DNA of 64,000 nt from Streptomyces sp. TLI_053 (GTDB lineage: Bacteria > Actinomycetota > Actinomycetes > Streptomycetales > Streptomycetaceae): the NCBI RefSeq assembly GCF_900105395.1, contig NZ_LT629775.1:9451501-9515500 (forward strand), given 5' to 3'. The notes under the pieces were generated by a model. The model did no database searches. It was not told the origin of the DNA and saw nothing but the letters and a program-made list of their open reading frames with translations. How positions within the stretch are numbered: the stretch's first letter is position 1; each line of letters starts with the position of its first letter. Positions 41,422-50,016 of this stretch are shown here, piece after piece. The position numbers and the translations under genes were made by a program.

Positions 41422-43614
41422 ATGGTCCAGAACAGCCGTCCGTCCCCGCGGCGCCCGCTCGTCGTCGCCACCGTCGGCCTCGTGCTGGCGGTCAGCGGTC
41501 CGACGCCCGTCCTCGCCCAGGGTGTCCCCGGCCCGGCTCACCCGGTGTCGGCCGCGGAGCCCCGGGCGGTGCGGGCGGACTGCCCGCCCGTGCCGTTGTG
41601 GGCGAACACCGGGGGAGCGACCAGGACCCTCATCGAGTACGACTCCACCGGCGCCGTCCTCTTCACCGCGCCGCTCGCCCGCGACTACGGCGACATCGCG
41701 TTCAGCCCCGACGGCTCCAAGCTCTACGGCGCCAGCTTCCCCGACGAACCGTCGCTCTACACGATCGACCCGGCGACCGGTGCCGAGACCGCGACCGTGG
41801 CGGTGACCGGCCCGCTCGCGACCGTGACGGCCGTCAACGGGCTGACCGCCGCGGCGAACGGCATGCTGATCGTCGGGGCGTTCACCACCGGCCAGATCTT
41901 CCTGCTCGACCCGGCCACCGGTGTCAGCACCCTGGCCCCCTACGCGTTCCCCGCAGGGGTCGTCTCGGCGGGCGACTTCCTCACCCTCGCCGACGGCGAC
42001 ATCCTCGCCTTCGGCAACCCGGCCGGCGCCGTGTTCGGTGACCCCTCGCCGGTGTTCCGGATCCACCCGGACAACACCGTCACCCAGATCGGCACCGCCC
42101 CGCAGACCTTCGGCGCCGCGCAGTCGGGCGGCAGCGTCTACGCGTTCGCCTCCGACGGGACGATCAACCGGCTCAACAGCGTCCCGACCGCCGCCTCGAC
42201 GGACCCGCTGCCGGTGACGGCCGTCGTCGCCACCGGTGCCGGCTTCTACGGAGCCACCGCCCCCCAGGACTCCGGTACCTGCGCCACACCCACGTACACC
42301 GTCGCCAAGGGTGCCTCCCCCTCGGGCCCGGTCGACGAGGGCGGCACGATCACGTACACGGTGAACGTCACCAACACCGGCACCGTCCCCGCGAACGCCG
42401 ACTTCACCGACGACCTGGGCGCCGTCCTGGACGACGCCACCCTGGTGCCCGGCTCCGTCACCGCGACCACCGGCAGCGCCTCCGTGACCGGCAGCACCCT
42501 CACCTACACCGGCGTCCTCAGCCCCGGCGGCACCGCGACCGTCACCTACCGGGTCACGGTGAACACCCCGGACACCGGCGACCGGGCGCTGACGAACAGC
42601 GCGACCCCCACCGGCCAGGGCGGCACCTGCGCCACCGCGGGCGGCTGCACCACCACCGTCCCGGTCAACGCCCCGACCCGCGGCGTCACCGTCGTGAAGT
42701 CCGCCGGCGAGCCGGCCTTCACCGGGCCCGGGCAGGTCCTGCACTACAGCTACGTGGTGACGAACACCGGCTCCCAGCCGCTGACGAACGTCGCCGTCAC
42801 CGACCAGGGGCCCGGCACACCGACCGTGACCTGTCCCGTCACGGTCCTCGCCGCGGGCGCCTCGACCACCTGCACCGCCACCTACACCACCACCGACGCC
42901 GACGTGGCCGACCGGAAGGTCGTCAACACCGCGACCGCCACCGGCACCGCGCCGGGTGGTGGCACGGTGACCGGCCCGAGCAACCCGGTCACCGTGCCCT
43001 ACGCCGGTCTGAAGGTCGAGAAGCGGGCGCAGGAAACCGCGTTCTCCGCCGCCGGACAGACGATCCACTACACCTTCACGGTCACCAACACCGGCGCCGC
43101 GCCCGTCACGAACCTGCACGTCGACGACATCGGCCCCGGCACACCGCAGGTGACGTGTCCCGTAGCGGTCCTCGCTGCGGGCGCCTCCACCACCTGCACC
43201 GCCGAGTACACCACCACGACCGACGACCTCAGGGCGGGCCGGATCACCGACCGGGCGACCGTCACCGGCAGCGGCCCCGGTGGCACCCCCGTGACCGCCA
43301 CCAGCAACACCGTGACCGTCCCCTCGTGCCGGCCCTGCGAGGACCACGACCACGGCCACGGTCACGACGACTGCGACGACGACCACCCGGGCGGCGGCCA
43401 CGGACACCACCCCGGACACCCCGGGTACGGCGACGCCGCGTGGACGCCCGGTGACGGCGGCGACCAGGCCTCCGTCCAGCCGGCCGAGCACACGAACGGT
43501 CGCGTGAGCGCCGACGGCCTGCCCGCCACCCTCGCTGCCACGGGCGCCGACACCACCCCCGCCGCCGCCCTCGCGGGGGCCTCCTGTTCCCCCTGGGGTT
43601 CGGCACCCTGCTGA
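41422..43614 (+). CDS. Secreted DUF11-repeat surface protein with frameshifted sortase signal
   Basis: 730 aa as read. Signal peptide (PLVVATVGLVLAVSG ... LAQ), a beta-propeller-like domain (about 50-290: YGDIAFSPDGSKLYG, PATGAETATV), three DUF11-type adhesin repeats (about 295-640; VTNTGxxP, LTNVAVTDQGPGTP, LAAGASTTCTA) and a His/Asp/Gly-rich linker. A sorting motif LAATGADTTPAAALAGA follows. The frame then ends in ASCSPWGSAPC. The next frame from 43581 reads LLFPLGFGTLLTLRGRARR and stops at 43652, exactly the membrane helix and basic tail expected after LAxTG. A one-base loss near 43580 therefore destroys the anchor, or is a sequence error. Confidence 0.85.
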   Translation: MVQNSRPSPRRPLVVATVGLVLAVSGPTPVLAQGVPGPAHPVSAAEPRAVRADCPPVPLWANTGGATRTLIEYDSTGAVLFTAPLARDYGDIAFSPDGSKLYGASFPDEPSLYTIDPATGAETATVAVTGPLATVTAVNGLTAAANGMLIVGAFTTGQIFLLDPATGVSTLAPYAFPAGVVSAGDFLTLADGDILAFGNPAGAVFGDPSPVFRIHPDNTVTQIGTAPQTFGAAQSGGSVYAFASDGTINRLNSVPTAASTDPLPVTAVVATGAGFYGATAPQDSGTCATPTYTVAKGASPSGPVDEGGTITYTVNVTNTGTVPANADFTDDLGAVLDDATLVPGSVTATTGSASVTGSTLTYTGVLSPGGTATVTYRVTVNTPDTGDRALTNSATPTGQGGTCATAGGCTTTVPVNAPTRGVTVVKSAGEPAFTGPGQVLHYSYVVTNTGSQPLTNVAVTDQGPGTPTVTCPVTVLAAGASTTCTATYTTTDADVADRKVVNTATATGTAPGGGTVTGPSNPVTVPYAGLKVEKRAQETAFSAAGQTIHYTFTVTNTGAAPVTNLHVDDIGPGTPQVTCPVAVLAAGASTTCTAEYTTTTDDLRAGRITDRATVTGSGPGGTPVTATSNTVTVPSCRPCEDHDHGHGHDDCDDDHPGGGHGHHPGHPGYGDAAWTPGDGGDQASVQPAEHTNGRVSADGLPATLAATGADTTPAAALAGASCSPWGSAPC

Positions 43615-43908
43615 CCCTCCGCGGCAGGGCCCGCAGGGCGGGGGGCAAGTAGCAGTCCGAGGCGTCCGGGCGGGATGCGCCGGGGCGGTCCGGGGCCCCG
43701 GTCCCGGACCGCCCCGCGCGGCCCGGGCCGCCGCTCCCCCCCGGTCGGCCGGCATCCGCCCGCCGCCGGACACCCGGTGCCGAGGCGCCCGGCCGACCGG
43801 TCCGGGGGAGTGGGGGCAGCCCGGGACCGGACCGACGGGCGCGCCGGTCCGGGTGCCGTGGCGGCGGGCCATTGGCGTGGAAGGGGTGGGAGGAGGCAGG
43901 GTGTCACC

Positions 43909-44208
43909 ATGTCCGAACGCCGCGACCGTCGTCGTCTTCACGCACGAGCCCGATCCCTCGGGGTGTCCATCGAGCAGGCCGTCCGTCGGCCGGCTCGTCC
44001 CCGCCGCGGGCGGCCGGTGGTCGAGCCGGAGTGGCCGCGCACCGCGCTGCCGGACCGGGACGAGGCCCCTCCGGTCCTCGTCCGGGCGGTGCCTGCGGCG
44101 GCGCCGGTGTGCTGCACGGTCTCGCGCGAGCGGCAGGTCACGGACGGCGGGACCGTGTTCGTGCTGACCCGCCACGCGGCAGACTGTCCGGTCTGGTCCG
44201 CACGCTGA
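43909..44208 (+). CDS. Small Arg-rich uncharacterised protein
   Basis: 99 aa with a good AGGAGG site before ATG 43909. Basic N-terminal half (SERRDRRRLHARARS), then Pro/Ala-rich middle and a Cys-containing end (APVCCTVSRERQVTDGGTVF ... CPVW). Not recognised. No membrane segment. Confidence 0.5.
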   Translation: MSERRDRRRLHARARSLGVSIEQAVRRPARPRRGRPVVEPEWPRTALPDRDEAPPVLVRAVPAAAPVCCTVSRERQVTDGGTVFVLTRHAADCPVWSAR

Positions 44209-44291
44209 CCGCAGGGCCGCGCTGACACCCCCGCACCGACTCTCCCGCACCGACACGCCCCGCCCGGATCCCCGCCCCGCCCGGATCCCCG

Positions 44292-45398
44292 CTACGCCCC
44301 TGGGGGCAGGGCGAGCGTCGGCAGGTGGTCGGCGGTCAGGACGGCGACGAGCTCCCGGCGGTTGCGCACGCCCGTCTTGTGGAGGATCGCCGTGACGTGC
44401 TGCTGGACCGTGGGCACCGTCAGATGGAGCAGCGCGGCGATGTCCTTGGTGCTGCTGCCGCGCAGCGCGTGCAGGGCGACCTGGCGTTCGCGCGGGGACA
44501 GGCCGTGCGCGAGGATCGCGACCGGCAGGCGGTGCAGGGGCGAGGCCGGCGAGATGACGACGGCGACGTCGCCGCGCCCGCCGTCCAGCGGGGACGCGTG
44601 CAGCGCGAACCACTGGCCGTCCGGGGTGCACATCCGCACCTCCGAGGTGCCGGTGTCGTGTGCGGCCCGGCAGGCGACGGTGAGGAAGCAGGTGGGAACG
44701 GCGCAGACGTGGGCGATGGGTTCGGCCAGCCGCCGGATCAGCTCGCGGGTTCCCGCGTCGGCGGAGCGAAGCCGCCCCCGCGCGTCCAGGATCGCGACGG
44801 TCGGCGGCCCGCTCTGCCCGGACGGGTCGGTGCTCTGCCCGGACGGCTCGGAACGTGCCCGGCGCAGCGTCCTCAGGTGGGCGTCGCGCAGGGCGGCGCC
44901 GACGGGCGTGATGATGCGTTCGGCCAGCCGCACCTCGGCCGGACCGAAGCGGCCGCGCCGGTGTTCGCGCATGAAGGCGGCACTGGCCCAGCGGCCGCCA
45001 CCGACGTCGAAGTTGATGCGCAGTTCGTCCCCGTAGCCGCACGGCCGGAGCAGTTCCCGGTAGCGGATGCTGCTCTCGGGGCGGCCGTCGGTGGCGCGGT
45101 CGAGGGTCTGCACGCGGTGCCCGGCGGCGCGGATGGCGGCGAAGTTGGTGCTGTCGTCGCCGAACATCTCCAGGTGCACGGCCTGTTCGAACCGGCCGGG
45201 GTCGAGCCCGTCGGCGACCGTGGAGGTGGGGAAGCCGGTGAGCGGGTCGGTGCCGTGCCAGCAGCCGCCGTCGAACCCGAGCGGGCCTGCCAGCAGGGTG
45301 TGGAGACCGCGGAACAGCTCGCCGGTGGACGGTCGGCAGGCCGACAACTCCGCTATGGCTCCCAGGACTTCCCGCTCGATGTCGCGTCGATTGGCCAC
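44292..45398 (-). CDS. LuxR-family transcriptional regulator
   Basis: 368 aa from GTG 45398. The N-terminal 270 residues look like one or two GAF/PAS-type sensory domains (LLAGPLGFDGGCWHGTDPL; VAILDARGRLRSADAGTREL). The C-terminus is a GerE-type helix-turn-helix (LSPRERQVALHALRGSSTKD, then VQQHVTAILHKTGVRNRREL). Divergent from the two secreted-protein genes at 45705, which are probable targets; 45399-45704 contains GTAC-based imperfect inverted repeats near 45611-45632. Confidence 0.85.
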   Translation of the reverse strand: MANRRDIEREVLGAIAELSACRPSTGELFRGLHTLLAGPLGFDGGCWHGTDPLTGFPTSTVADGLDPGRFEQAVHLEMFGDDSTNFAAIRAAGHRVQTLDRATDGRPESSIRYRELLRPCGYGDELRINFDVGGGRWASAAFMREHRRGRFGPAEVRLAERIITPVGAALRDAHLRTLRRARSEPSGQSTDPSGQSGPPTVAILDARGRLRSADAGTRELIRRLAEPIAHVCAVPTCFLTVACRAAHDTGTSEVRMCTPDGQWFALHASPLDGGRGDVAVVISPASPLHRLPVAILAHGLSPRERQVALHALRGSSTKDIAALLHLTVPTVQQHVTAILHKTGVRNRRELVAVLTADHLPTLALPPGA

Positions 45399-45704
45399 GG
45401 ACGAAATCCTACGGAAGCCGCGGCGTTGTCCGCCAGGGTGCCGGGTTCGGCCACCGTCCGGGACGGTCCTCCGGGCCGCGTCCGGACCGCCTTCGAGCCG
45501 CTCCGGGCCGATCGGGCGATCTGCTGCCCGGCCGCCGCTCCAGGTGCCGGGCGCGGGACACCCCCCGAGAAAACTCGGATACCGGCGGTCCCGGCGCATC
45601 GACAAGGATGCGTACGCACTTGCAGTCCGTACACGCCTGTGCGCGAGGCGTGCGCGCGCAGCGCATGCCTCTTCCCAAGCTTCCGTGACGCTGGAGGAGC
45701 TCAG

Positions 45705-46343
45705 ATGACCACCACCCGCAGGACGCGCCGACGCGCCCTCGCCGCCTCGGCCACCACCGCCGTCGCGGTGGGCCTGCTGAGCTTCGGCGCCGCCCCCGCG
45801 GCCCATGCCGACACTCTCCCGACCTTCTGCAACCCCACCGTGGACCGCGCCACCACCGAGCCCTTCAACGTGCAGATCACCCCTCTCGTCACCGACTTCC
45901 TGATCTACAACGTCGCCGCCGGGACCACCGGGCAGCACACCGACACCCTGAACCGGATCAGCTCGGTGACCACCACCGTCGACAACAGGACCGAGATCAC
46001 CGCCACCGCCAGCGCCCTGTTCGCCAAGGTCGAGGTCAAGGTCGGTTTCTCGGTCCAGAAGGTCACCTCCAGCACCACCAGCACCACCGTCAGCGACACC
46101 TGGAACCTCAACGCTCCCGGTCGCTACGGCCTCTACCGCGGTACCCGGGTCGTCACCGGCCAGTACGTCAACCGCGTCTGCGCCCAGACCGGCGCCACCA
46201 CCGGCCTCTGGGTCACCACCTCGCCGAGCCCCGGCACCTTCACCACCTACGAGGCTCCGGAGGTCGGCTCCGTGGGCTGCGCACCCGCCCAGCCGGCCGG
46301 CACCGTGCGCCGGGCCGCCCAGCTCCTGATCAGCAGCTGCTGA
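45705..46343 (+). CDS. Secreted protein, Ser/Thr-rich beta protein
   Basis: 212 aa with a Tat-like or Sec signal (TTTRRTRRRALAASATTAVA ... AHA) and a strong GGAGGAG site. The mature part alternates hydrophobic and Ser/Thr residues (ISSVTTTVDNRTEITATASA and FSVQKVTSSTTSTTVSDTW), a pattern also seen in amphipathic hairpins of beta-pore formers. Four cysteines are present. Family not recognised; the pore-former likeness is only a pattern. Followed after 35 bp by a second secreted protein. Confidence 0.75.
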   Translation: MTTTRRTRRRALAASATTAVAVGLLSFGAAPAAHADTLPTFCNPTVDRATTEPFNVQITPLVTDFLIYNVAAGTTGQHTDTLNRISSVTTTVDNRTEITATASALFAKVEVKVGFSVQKVTSSTTSTTVSDTWNLNAPGRYGLYRGTRVVTGQYVNRVCAQTGATTGLWVTTSPSPGTFTTYEAPEVGSVGCAPAQPAGTVRRAAQLLISSC

Positions 46344-46378
46344 CCGCGCCCACCCACCCGACGACGACGGAGGACACC

Positions 46379-46990
46379 GTGACGAACCGCCCGCGCCGCA
46401 CCACCCGCCGGGGCACCGCACTGCGCGCCCTCGGCGCCGCCGCCCTCGCCTCCCTGGCGGGCCTCACCCTGCTCGCCGCCCCCGCCTCGGCCACGCCCCA
46501 GGGCCTGGCCTCCAGCGACTGGCACGGCTACGTCTGCGACGACGGCTACTACCGGATCAGGACGCCGTTCAACCAGCTCGTGGAGCGCAACATGTCCAGC
46601 CTCTGGGGGCAGGCGATCCAGAACCCCGACTCCGGCGGCTACCACCAGCAGTGGAAGGTGTGCCACTACAACTCCGACAACCAGTCCTTCATCATTCGCA
46701 GCCGCCGCCACGAAGGCGAGTGCCTGGGCATCTGGAAGCAGAACCCGCAGGACGGCGCCACCGGGGGCGAGGGCGCCAACTTCAACGTGTTCGACTGCGA
46801 GGGATGGATCTACGGCAACCAGATCTTCCACTTCCTCTACCCCAACCCCGCCAACAGCAACCAGGTGGTCCTCCAGATCGGCCACAGCCGTTTCTTCGCG
46901 GCCCTCGGCGAGCCGAGCAGCAGCGCCGGCACGGCCGTGGCCCAGTTCTCCGACCGGATGACCGTGTTCACCTTCGAGCACCTCGTCTGA
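46379..46990 (+). CDS. Secreted beta-trefoil-like protein
   Basis: 203 aa from GTG 46379, with signal peptide (RALGAAALASLAGLTLLAAP ... ASA). The mature domain has three repeats ending in hydrophobic-aromatic words (YHQQWKVCHYN, NFNVFDCEGWIYGNQIFHF, MTVFTFEHLV), resembling a ricin-type beta-trefoil lectin. It may bind a surface glycan alone or with the upstream secreted protein. Assignment by eye. Confidence 0.7.
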   Translation: MTNRPRRTTRRGTALRALGAAALASLAGLTLLAAPASATPQGLASSDWHGYVCDDGYYRIRTPFNQLVERNMSSLWGQAIQNPDSGGYHQQWKVCHYNSDNQSFIIRSRRHEGECLGIWKQNPQDGATGGEGANFNVFDCEGWIYGNQIFHFLYPNPANSNQVVLQIGHSRFFAALGEPSSSAGTAVAQFSDRMTVFTFEHLV

Positions 46991-47011
46991 CACCACGCCA
47001 ACCTGTCCCGG

Positions 47012-47049
47012 GGGGAGGGCCCGTCCGCACCGCCGGACGGGCCCTCCCC
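47012..47049. terminator. Bidirectional terminator
   Basis: Perfect 16-bp stem (ggggagggcccgtccg at 47012-47027 and complement at 47034-47049), 6-nt loop, between the convergent secreted-protein and DUF5995 genes. Confidence 0.85.
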
Positions 47050-47118
47050 GGGCGCACGCGACGCCGCCGGTCGCCACTCGGAGGCGCCGGGCGGCCTCGG
47101 TCGGTCCCGTGCGCTCGA

Positions 47119-47856
47119 TCAGTCGACCGGCGGCACCACGGGGGCCAGCAGCGCCAGTGCGGTGAGTCCCACGGAGGCGGCCAGGGCCTGGCACGAGGGT
47201 CCGAAACCGGGGATCGCGATCGGGTCCTTCTTCTGCGCCCAGAGTCCCTGCACGGCGATCCAGGCCGCGTCCCGCGCGGCCTCCATGCTGAAGCTCGCGA
47301 GCAGGTGCTTCAGTGCCTCGGCGTCCGCGGTGGCGAGCTTGGGCAGCTCGGGCTCGAAGGAGGCCCGAACCTCCGCCTCCACCTGTGAGAGCAGCTGGTT
47401 GACCTTCTGGTAGTCGGCGTGCACGGGCGGGGTGTTGGGCTTGGTGTGCCGTTCCTCGCAGGTGAGGATCACGGCGAGGGCCAGGTCGTGGCCGATGTGT
47501 GCGGTCATGCCGGCGAAGGCGAACTGGATGGGCCAGATCGCGTCGCCCCGGTGCCGCGCGTCGACGAGGGGCTGCCAGGCGGGGTTCACCGGACGCCCGG
47601 CCTTGGCCGCGTCGACGTTGCGGAGGAACAGGCCCGCGAAGATCACGTCCATCCGCTCGATGAACGCGGAATCCTGGAAGAATCCGTCGGTGAGCTTGGC
47701 GCCCACCAGTTCGGTGACTCTGAGGTACATGCGGTTGAAGGCGGCGACGCCGTCCCGGGCGTCCAGTTCCGCGTCCAGTTGCTTCATCCGCTGGATCGCA
47801 CCGTCGACGCTGTCGGGGAGTTGGCCGATCGGAGCGGGGGCGGGTTCGGTGCCCAT
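47119..47856 (-). CDS. DUF5995-like protein
   Basis: 245 aa; ATG 47856 with AGGAGG upstream. Helical protein with FNRMYLRVTELVGAKL, DVIFAGLFLRNVDAAK, RHRGDAIWPIQFAFAGMTAH and IGHDLALAVILTCEE: conserved His/Asp/Asn of this actinobacterial family. No function is established. Divergent from the astacin gene across a region with a spaced inverted repeat. Confidence 0.75.
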   Translation of the reverse strand: MGTEPAPAPIGQLPDSVDGAIQRMKQLDAELDARDGVAAFNRMYLRVTELVGAKLTDGFFQDSAFIERMDVIFAGLFLRNVDAAKAGRPVNPAWQPLVDARHRGDAIWPIQFAFAGMTAHIGHDLALAVILTCEERHTKPNTPPVHADYQKVNQLLSQVEAEVRASFEPELPKLATADAEALKHLLASFSMEAARDAAWIAVQGLWAQKKDPIAIPGFGPSCQALAASVGLTALALLAPVVPPVD

Positions 47857-47925
47857 GGGTGACCTCCTGGAGCGAGGGGACGTCGCACGGCGACTACCGT
47901 ACGTGACTGGCTTGAGCGTACAGCG

Positions 47926-48049
47926 ACATAGTGCGCAAGACGTGAACGAACCAATCCGGCGCGTCGCCCACCCGCGCCCACCCGCACCCGTCCTCGCCCA
48001 AGTGCCCCGTGTCGCGGTGCGGGGCGCTTCGCCCGTGCGCTCACTATGT
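47926..48049. promoter_or_regulatory. Spaced inverted repeat between DUF5995 and astacin genes
   Basis: ACATAGTGCGC (47926-47936) is nearly the reverse complement of GCGCTCACTATGT (48037-48049), two bases inserted. Each copy sits near one of the divergent genes, so a shared regulator or matching promoter elements are possible. Confidence 0.35.
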
Positions 48050-48143
48050 ACACGACCGGCCTTCGGTGCGGCCCCGGGCGAGGGCGCCCGGCCCCGCACC
48101 GCCCGGGTACCCGCCGACCGCGAACGAGGGACACCGAACATCC

Positions 48144-49196
48144 ATGGCCATCCGCCGCTCCTCCGCCCGCCTCGCCGTCTCCGTCCTGCTGCTCGCGGCC
48201 GCCGCCGGGCCGCTCGGCCCCGCGGCCCGCGCCGACGACAGCGATCCGAACGCCCCCGAAGGCACGGTCGTACTGGAGAGCCTGACCTACCAGGCGCCCG
48301 ACCTCGTCACCGCCGAGATCTCCTACAGCTGCGAACCCGACACCGCGCACTCGCTGTTCGTCGGCTTCGAGCAGGAGCTGGACTTCGAGGAGGAGGCCGC
48401 CGGAAGCGCGGAGATCGAGGACATCACCTGCGACGACACCACCTACACCGTCACGGTCGACGTCCCCGCCGTCGAGGGCGGCGCGGACTTCGAGGAGCCC
48501 CTCGCCGGACAGGTCGTCATCGCCCTGACCGGGGACGATCTGCCGGTCGTCGAGGACGCGTTCGACGTCGACCCGTCCGAGCGCCCGCGCTCCCTGGGCC
48601 GGAAGGACAAGAAGTTCCGCTGGAAGAAGGCGACCGTCCCGTATGTCGTCAACTCCAAGCTCGGCAAGGACCAGAAGGCCGACGTCAAGGCCGCCATCGA
48701 CCACTGGCAGCAGAACACCCCCGTCAAGTTCGTCGTCCGGACCGCCGCGAACGCCAGGAGCTACCCGGACTACGTGGAGTTCCAGCCCAGCAAGGACGGC
48801 GGCTGCAATTCCGAGGTCGGCCGCGTCGGCGGACGACAGACCGTCAACATCGTCGACGACGCCTCGTGCGACGCCGTCGAGCTCGTCCACGAGATCGGAC
48901 ACGCGGTCGGCCTCTACCACGAGCAGGAGCGCCCCGACCGGGACACGTACGTCAAGGTCTCGTTCGAGAACATCGAGCCGGCCGACAAGCACAACTTCCA
49001 GATCCAGAAGGGCGAGAGCACCTTCGGCACGGCCTACGACTACGCCTCGATCATGCACTACGGGCCGAAGTCGTACTCCAAGAACGGCAAGGACACCATC
49101 ACCCCGAAGCAGAAGCTCCCCGCCGGGGTCGTCCTGGGCGAGGCCACGGAGCTGTCCGCAGGAGACATCGCCGCCGTCAAGGCCATGTACAAGTGA
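48144..49196 (+). CDS. Secreted astacin-family zinc metalloprotease
   Basis: 350 aa. Signal peptide (RLAVSVLLLAAAAGPLGPAA ... ARA), a propeptide-like region (about 30-150) and an M12A catalytic domain. The zinc site is HEIGHAVGLYHEQERPDRD and the Met-turn is SIMHYGPKSYS; the N-terminal edge RWKKATVPYVVNS is typical. It should degrade extracellular protein. No C-terminal extra domains. Confidence 0.93.
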   Translation: MAIRRSSARLAVSVLLLAAAAGPLGPAARADDSDPNAPEGTVVLESLTYQAPDLVTAEISYSCEPDTAHSLFVGFEQELDFEEEAAGSAEIEDITCDDTTYTVTVDVPAVEGGADFEEPLAGQVVIALTGDDLPVVEDAFDVDPSERPRSLGRKDKKFRWKKATVPYVVNSKLGKDQKADVKAAIDHWQQNTPVKFVVRTAANARSYPDYVEFQPSKDGGCNSEVGRVGGRQTVNIVDDASCDAVELVHEIGHAVGLYHEQERPDRDTYVKVSFENIEPADKHNFQIQKGESTFGTAYDYASIMHYGPKSYSKNGKDTITPKQKLPAGVVLGEATELSAGDIAAVKAMYK

Positions 49197-49253
49197 CCCG
49201 GGCGCGGTGCGGGTCGGCACTGCCGTCGCGGCTGCTCCGCCGTCCGCCTGCCT

Positions 49254-49297
49254 GCCCGCCCGCTCGCCCGTCCATCCGGACGGGCGAGCGGGCGGGC
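49254..49297. terminator. Strong bidirectional terminator
   Basis: Perfect 20-bp stem (49254-49273 with 49278-49297) and 4-nt loop between the convergent astacin and TetR genes. Confidence 0.85.
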
Positions 49298-49319
49298 CGG
49301 TGTCCGCGCCGGCGCCGTG

Positions 49320-49922
49320 TCAGTCGGCGGCGGGGTCGTTGCCCGCACTGCTGAGCAGTCTGTTGACGAGCAGTTCGGGGTAGCCGCTGGCCGGCGGGTC
49401 GATGCCGAAGATCGCCCGCAGGTAGAACGGCGCGACGAGCTGGTCGAGGATCTGTTCCAGGGGTGGCGGGTTCTCGCCCCGGGCCGTGGCCCGCCGGCGG
49501 ATCTGTTCGATGGAGTCCATCCGTCGTCGGAAGTGCTGCGCCCGCTCGTCCTGGTCCTGGGGGTGGCTCGGCATGGACAGGATGACGGCGCGCACGAGGG
49601 CGCGACCTTCGGGCGTGCGGATGCTCGCGGCGCTGGTCTCGGCCCAGGCGAGGAGGTCGCCGCGCAGGCTGCCGGTGTCGCCGAGGGGCGAGTCGCGTTC
49701 GAGGCGGGTGGTGACCACGTCCGCCAGGAGGGTGTCCAGGCTGCCCCAGCGCCGGTAGACGCTGGTGTGGTTGACGCCGGCGCGTTGTGCGATCGCGGGG
49801 ATGTTGAGGTCTTCGCCCTCCGGGTCGCAGAGCAGGTCGACGACCGCCTGGTGGACGGCGGCGCGGACCTGTTCGGGGCTCCGGCGGAGGCGTGCGGTCG
49901 GTTGTTTCGTAGTCACCCCCAC
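49320..49922 (-). CDS. TetR-family repressor
   Basis: 200 aa from GTG 49922 (another GTG at 49916). N-terminal HTH: VHQAVVDLLCDPEGEDLNIP, IAQRAGVNHTSVYRRWGS. The C-terminal ligand domain is helical. Its gene begins right beside operator O1 (49928-49945) and faces the hydrolase gene, so it probably represses itself and the hydrolase. Confidence 0.9.
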   Translation of the reverse strand: MGVTTKQPTARLRRSPEQVRAAVHQAVVDLLCDPEGEDLNIPAIAQRAGVNHTSVYRRWGSLDTLLADVVTTRLERDSPLGDTGSLRGDLLAWAETSAASIRTPEGRALVRAVILSMPSHPQDQDERAQHFRRRMDSIEQIRRRATARGENPPPLEQILDQLVAPFYLRAIFGIDPPASGYPELLVNRLLSSAGNDPAAD

Positions 49923-49927
49923 ATCGT

Positions 49928-49945
49928 AAGCACAGATGTTTGCTT
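49928..49945. promoter_or_regulatory. TetR operator O1
   Basis: AAGCACAGATGTTTGCTT: imperfect palindrome next to the TetR start. Shares CGTAAGCACAGAT with O2. Confidence 0.65.
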
Positions 49946-49977
49946 CAAGCACTCGGAGGGGCTACTGTTCTCGTCGT

Positions 49978-49995
49978 AAGCACAGATCAGTGCTT
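49978..49995. promoter_or_regulatory. TetR operator O2
   Basis: AAGCACAGATCAGTGCTT: palindrome with 6-bp arms AAGCAC/GTGCTT, 22 bp ahead of the hydrolase start and 50 bp from O1, so the two sites lie about five helical turns apart. Confidence 0.65.
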
Positions 49996-50016
49996 AACGG
50001 CATCGAGGAGCGAACG

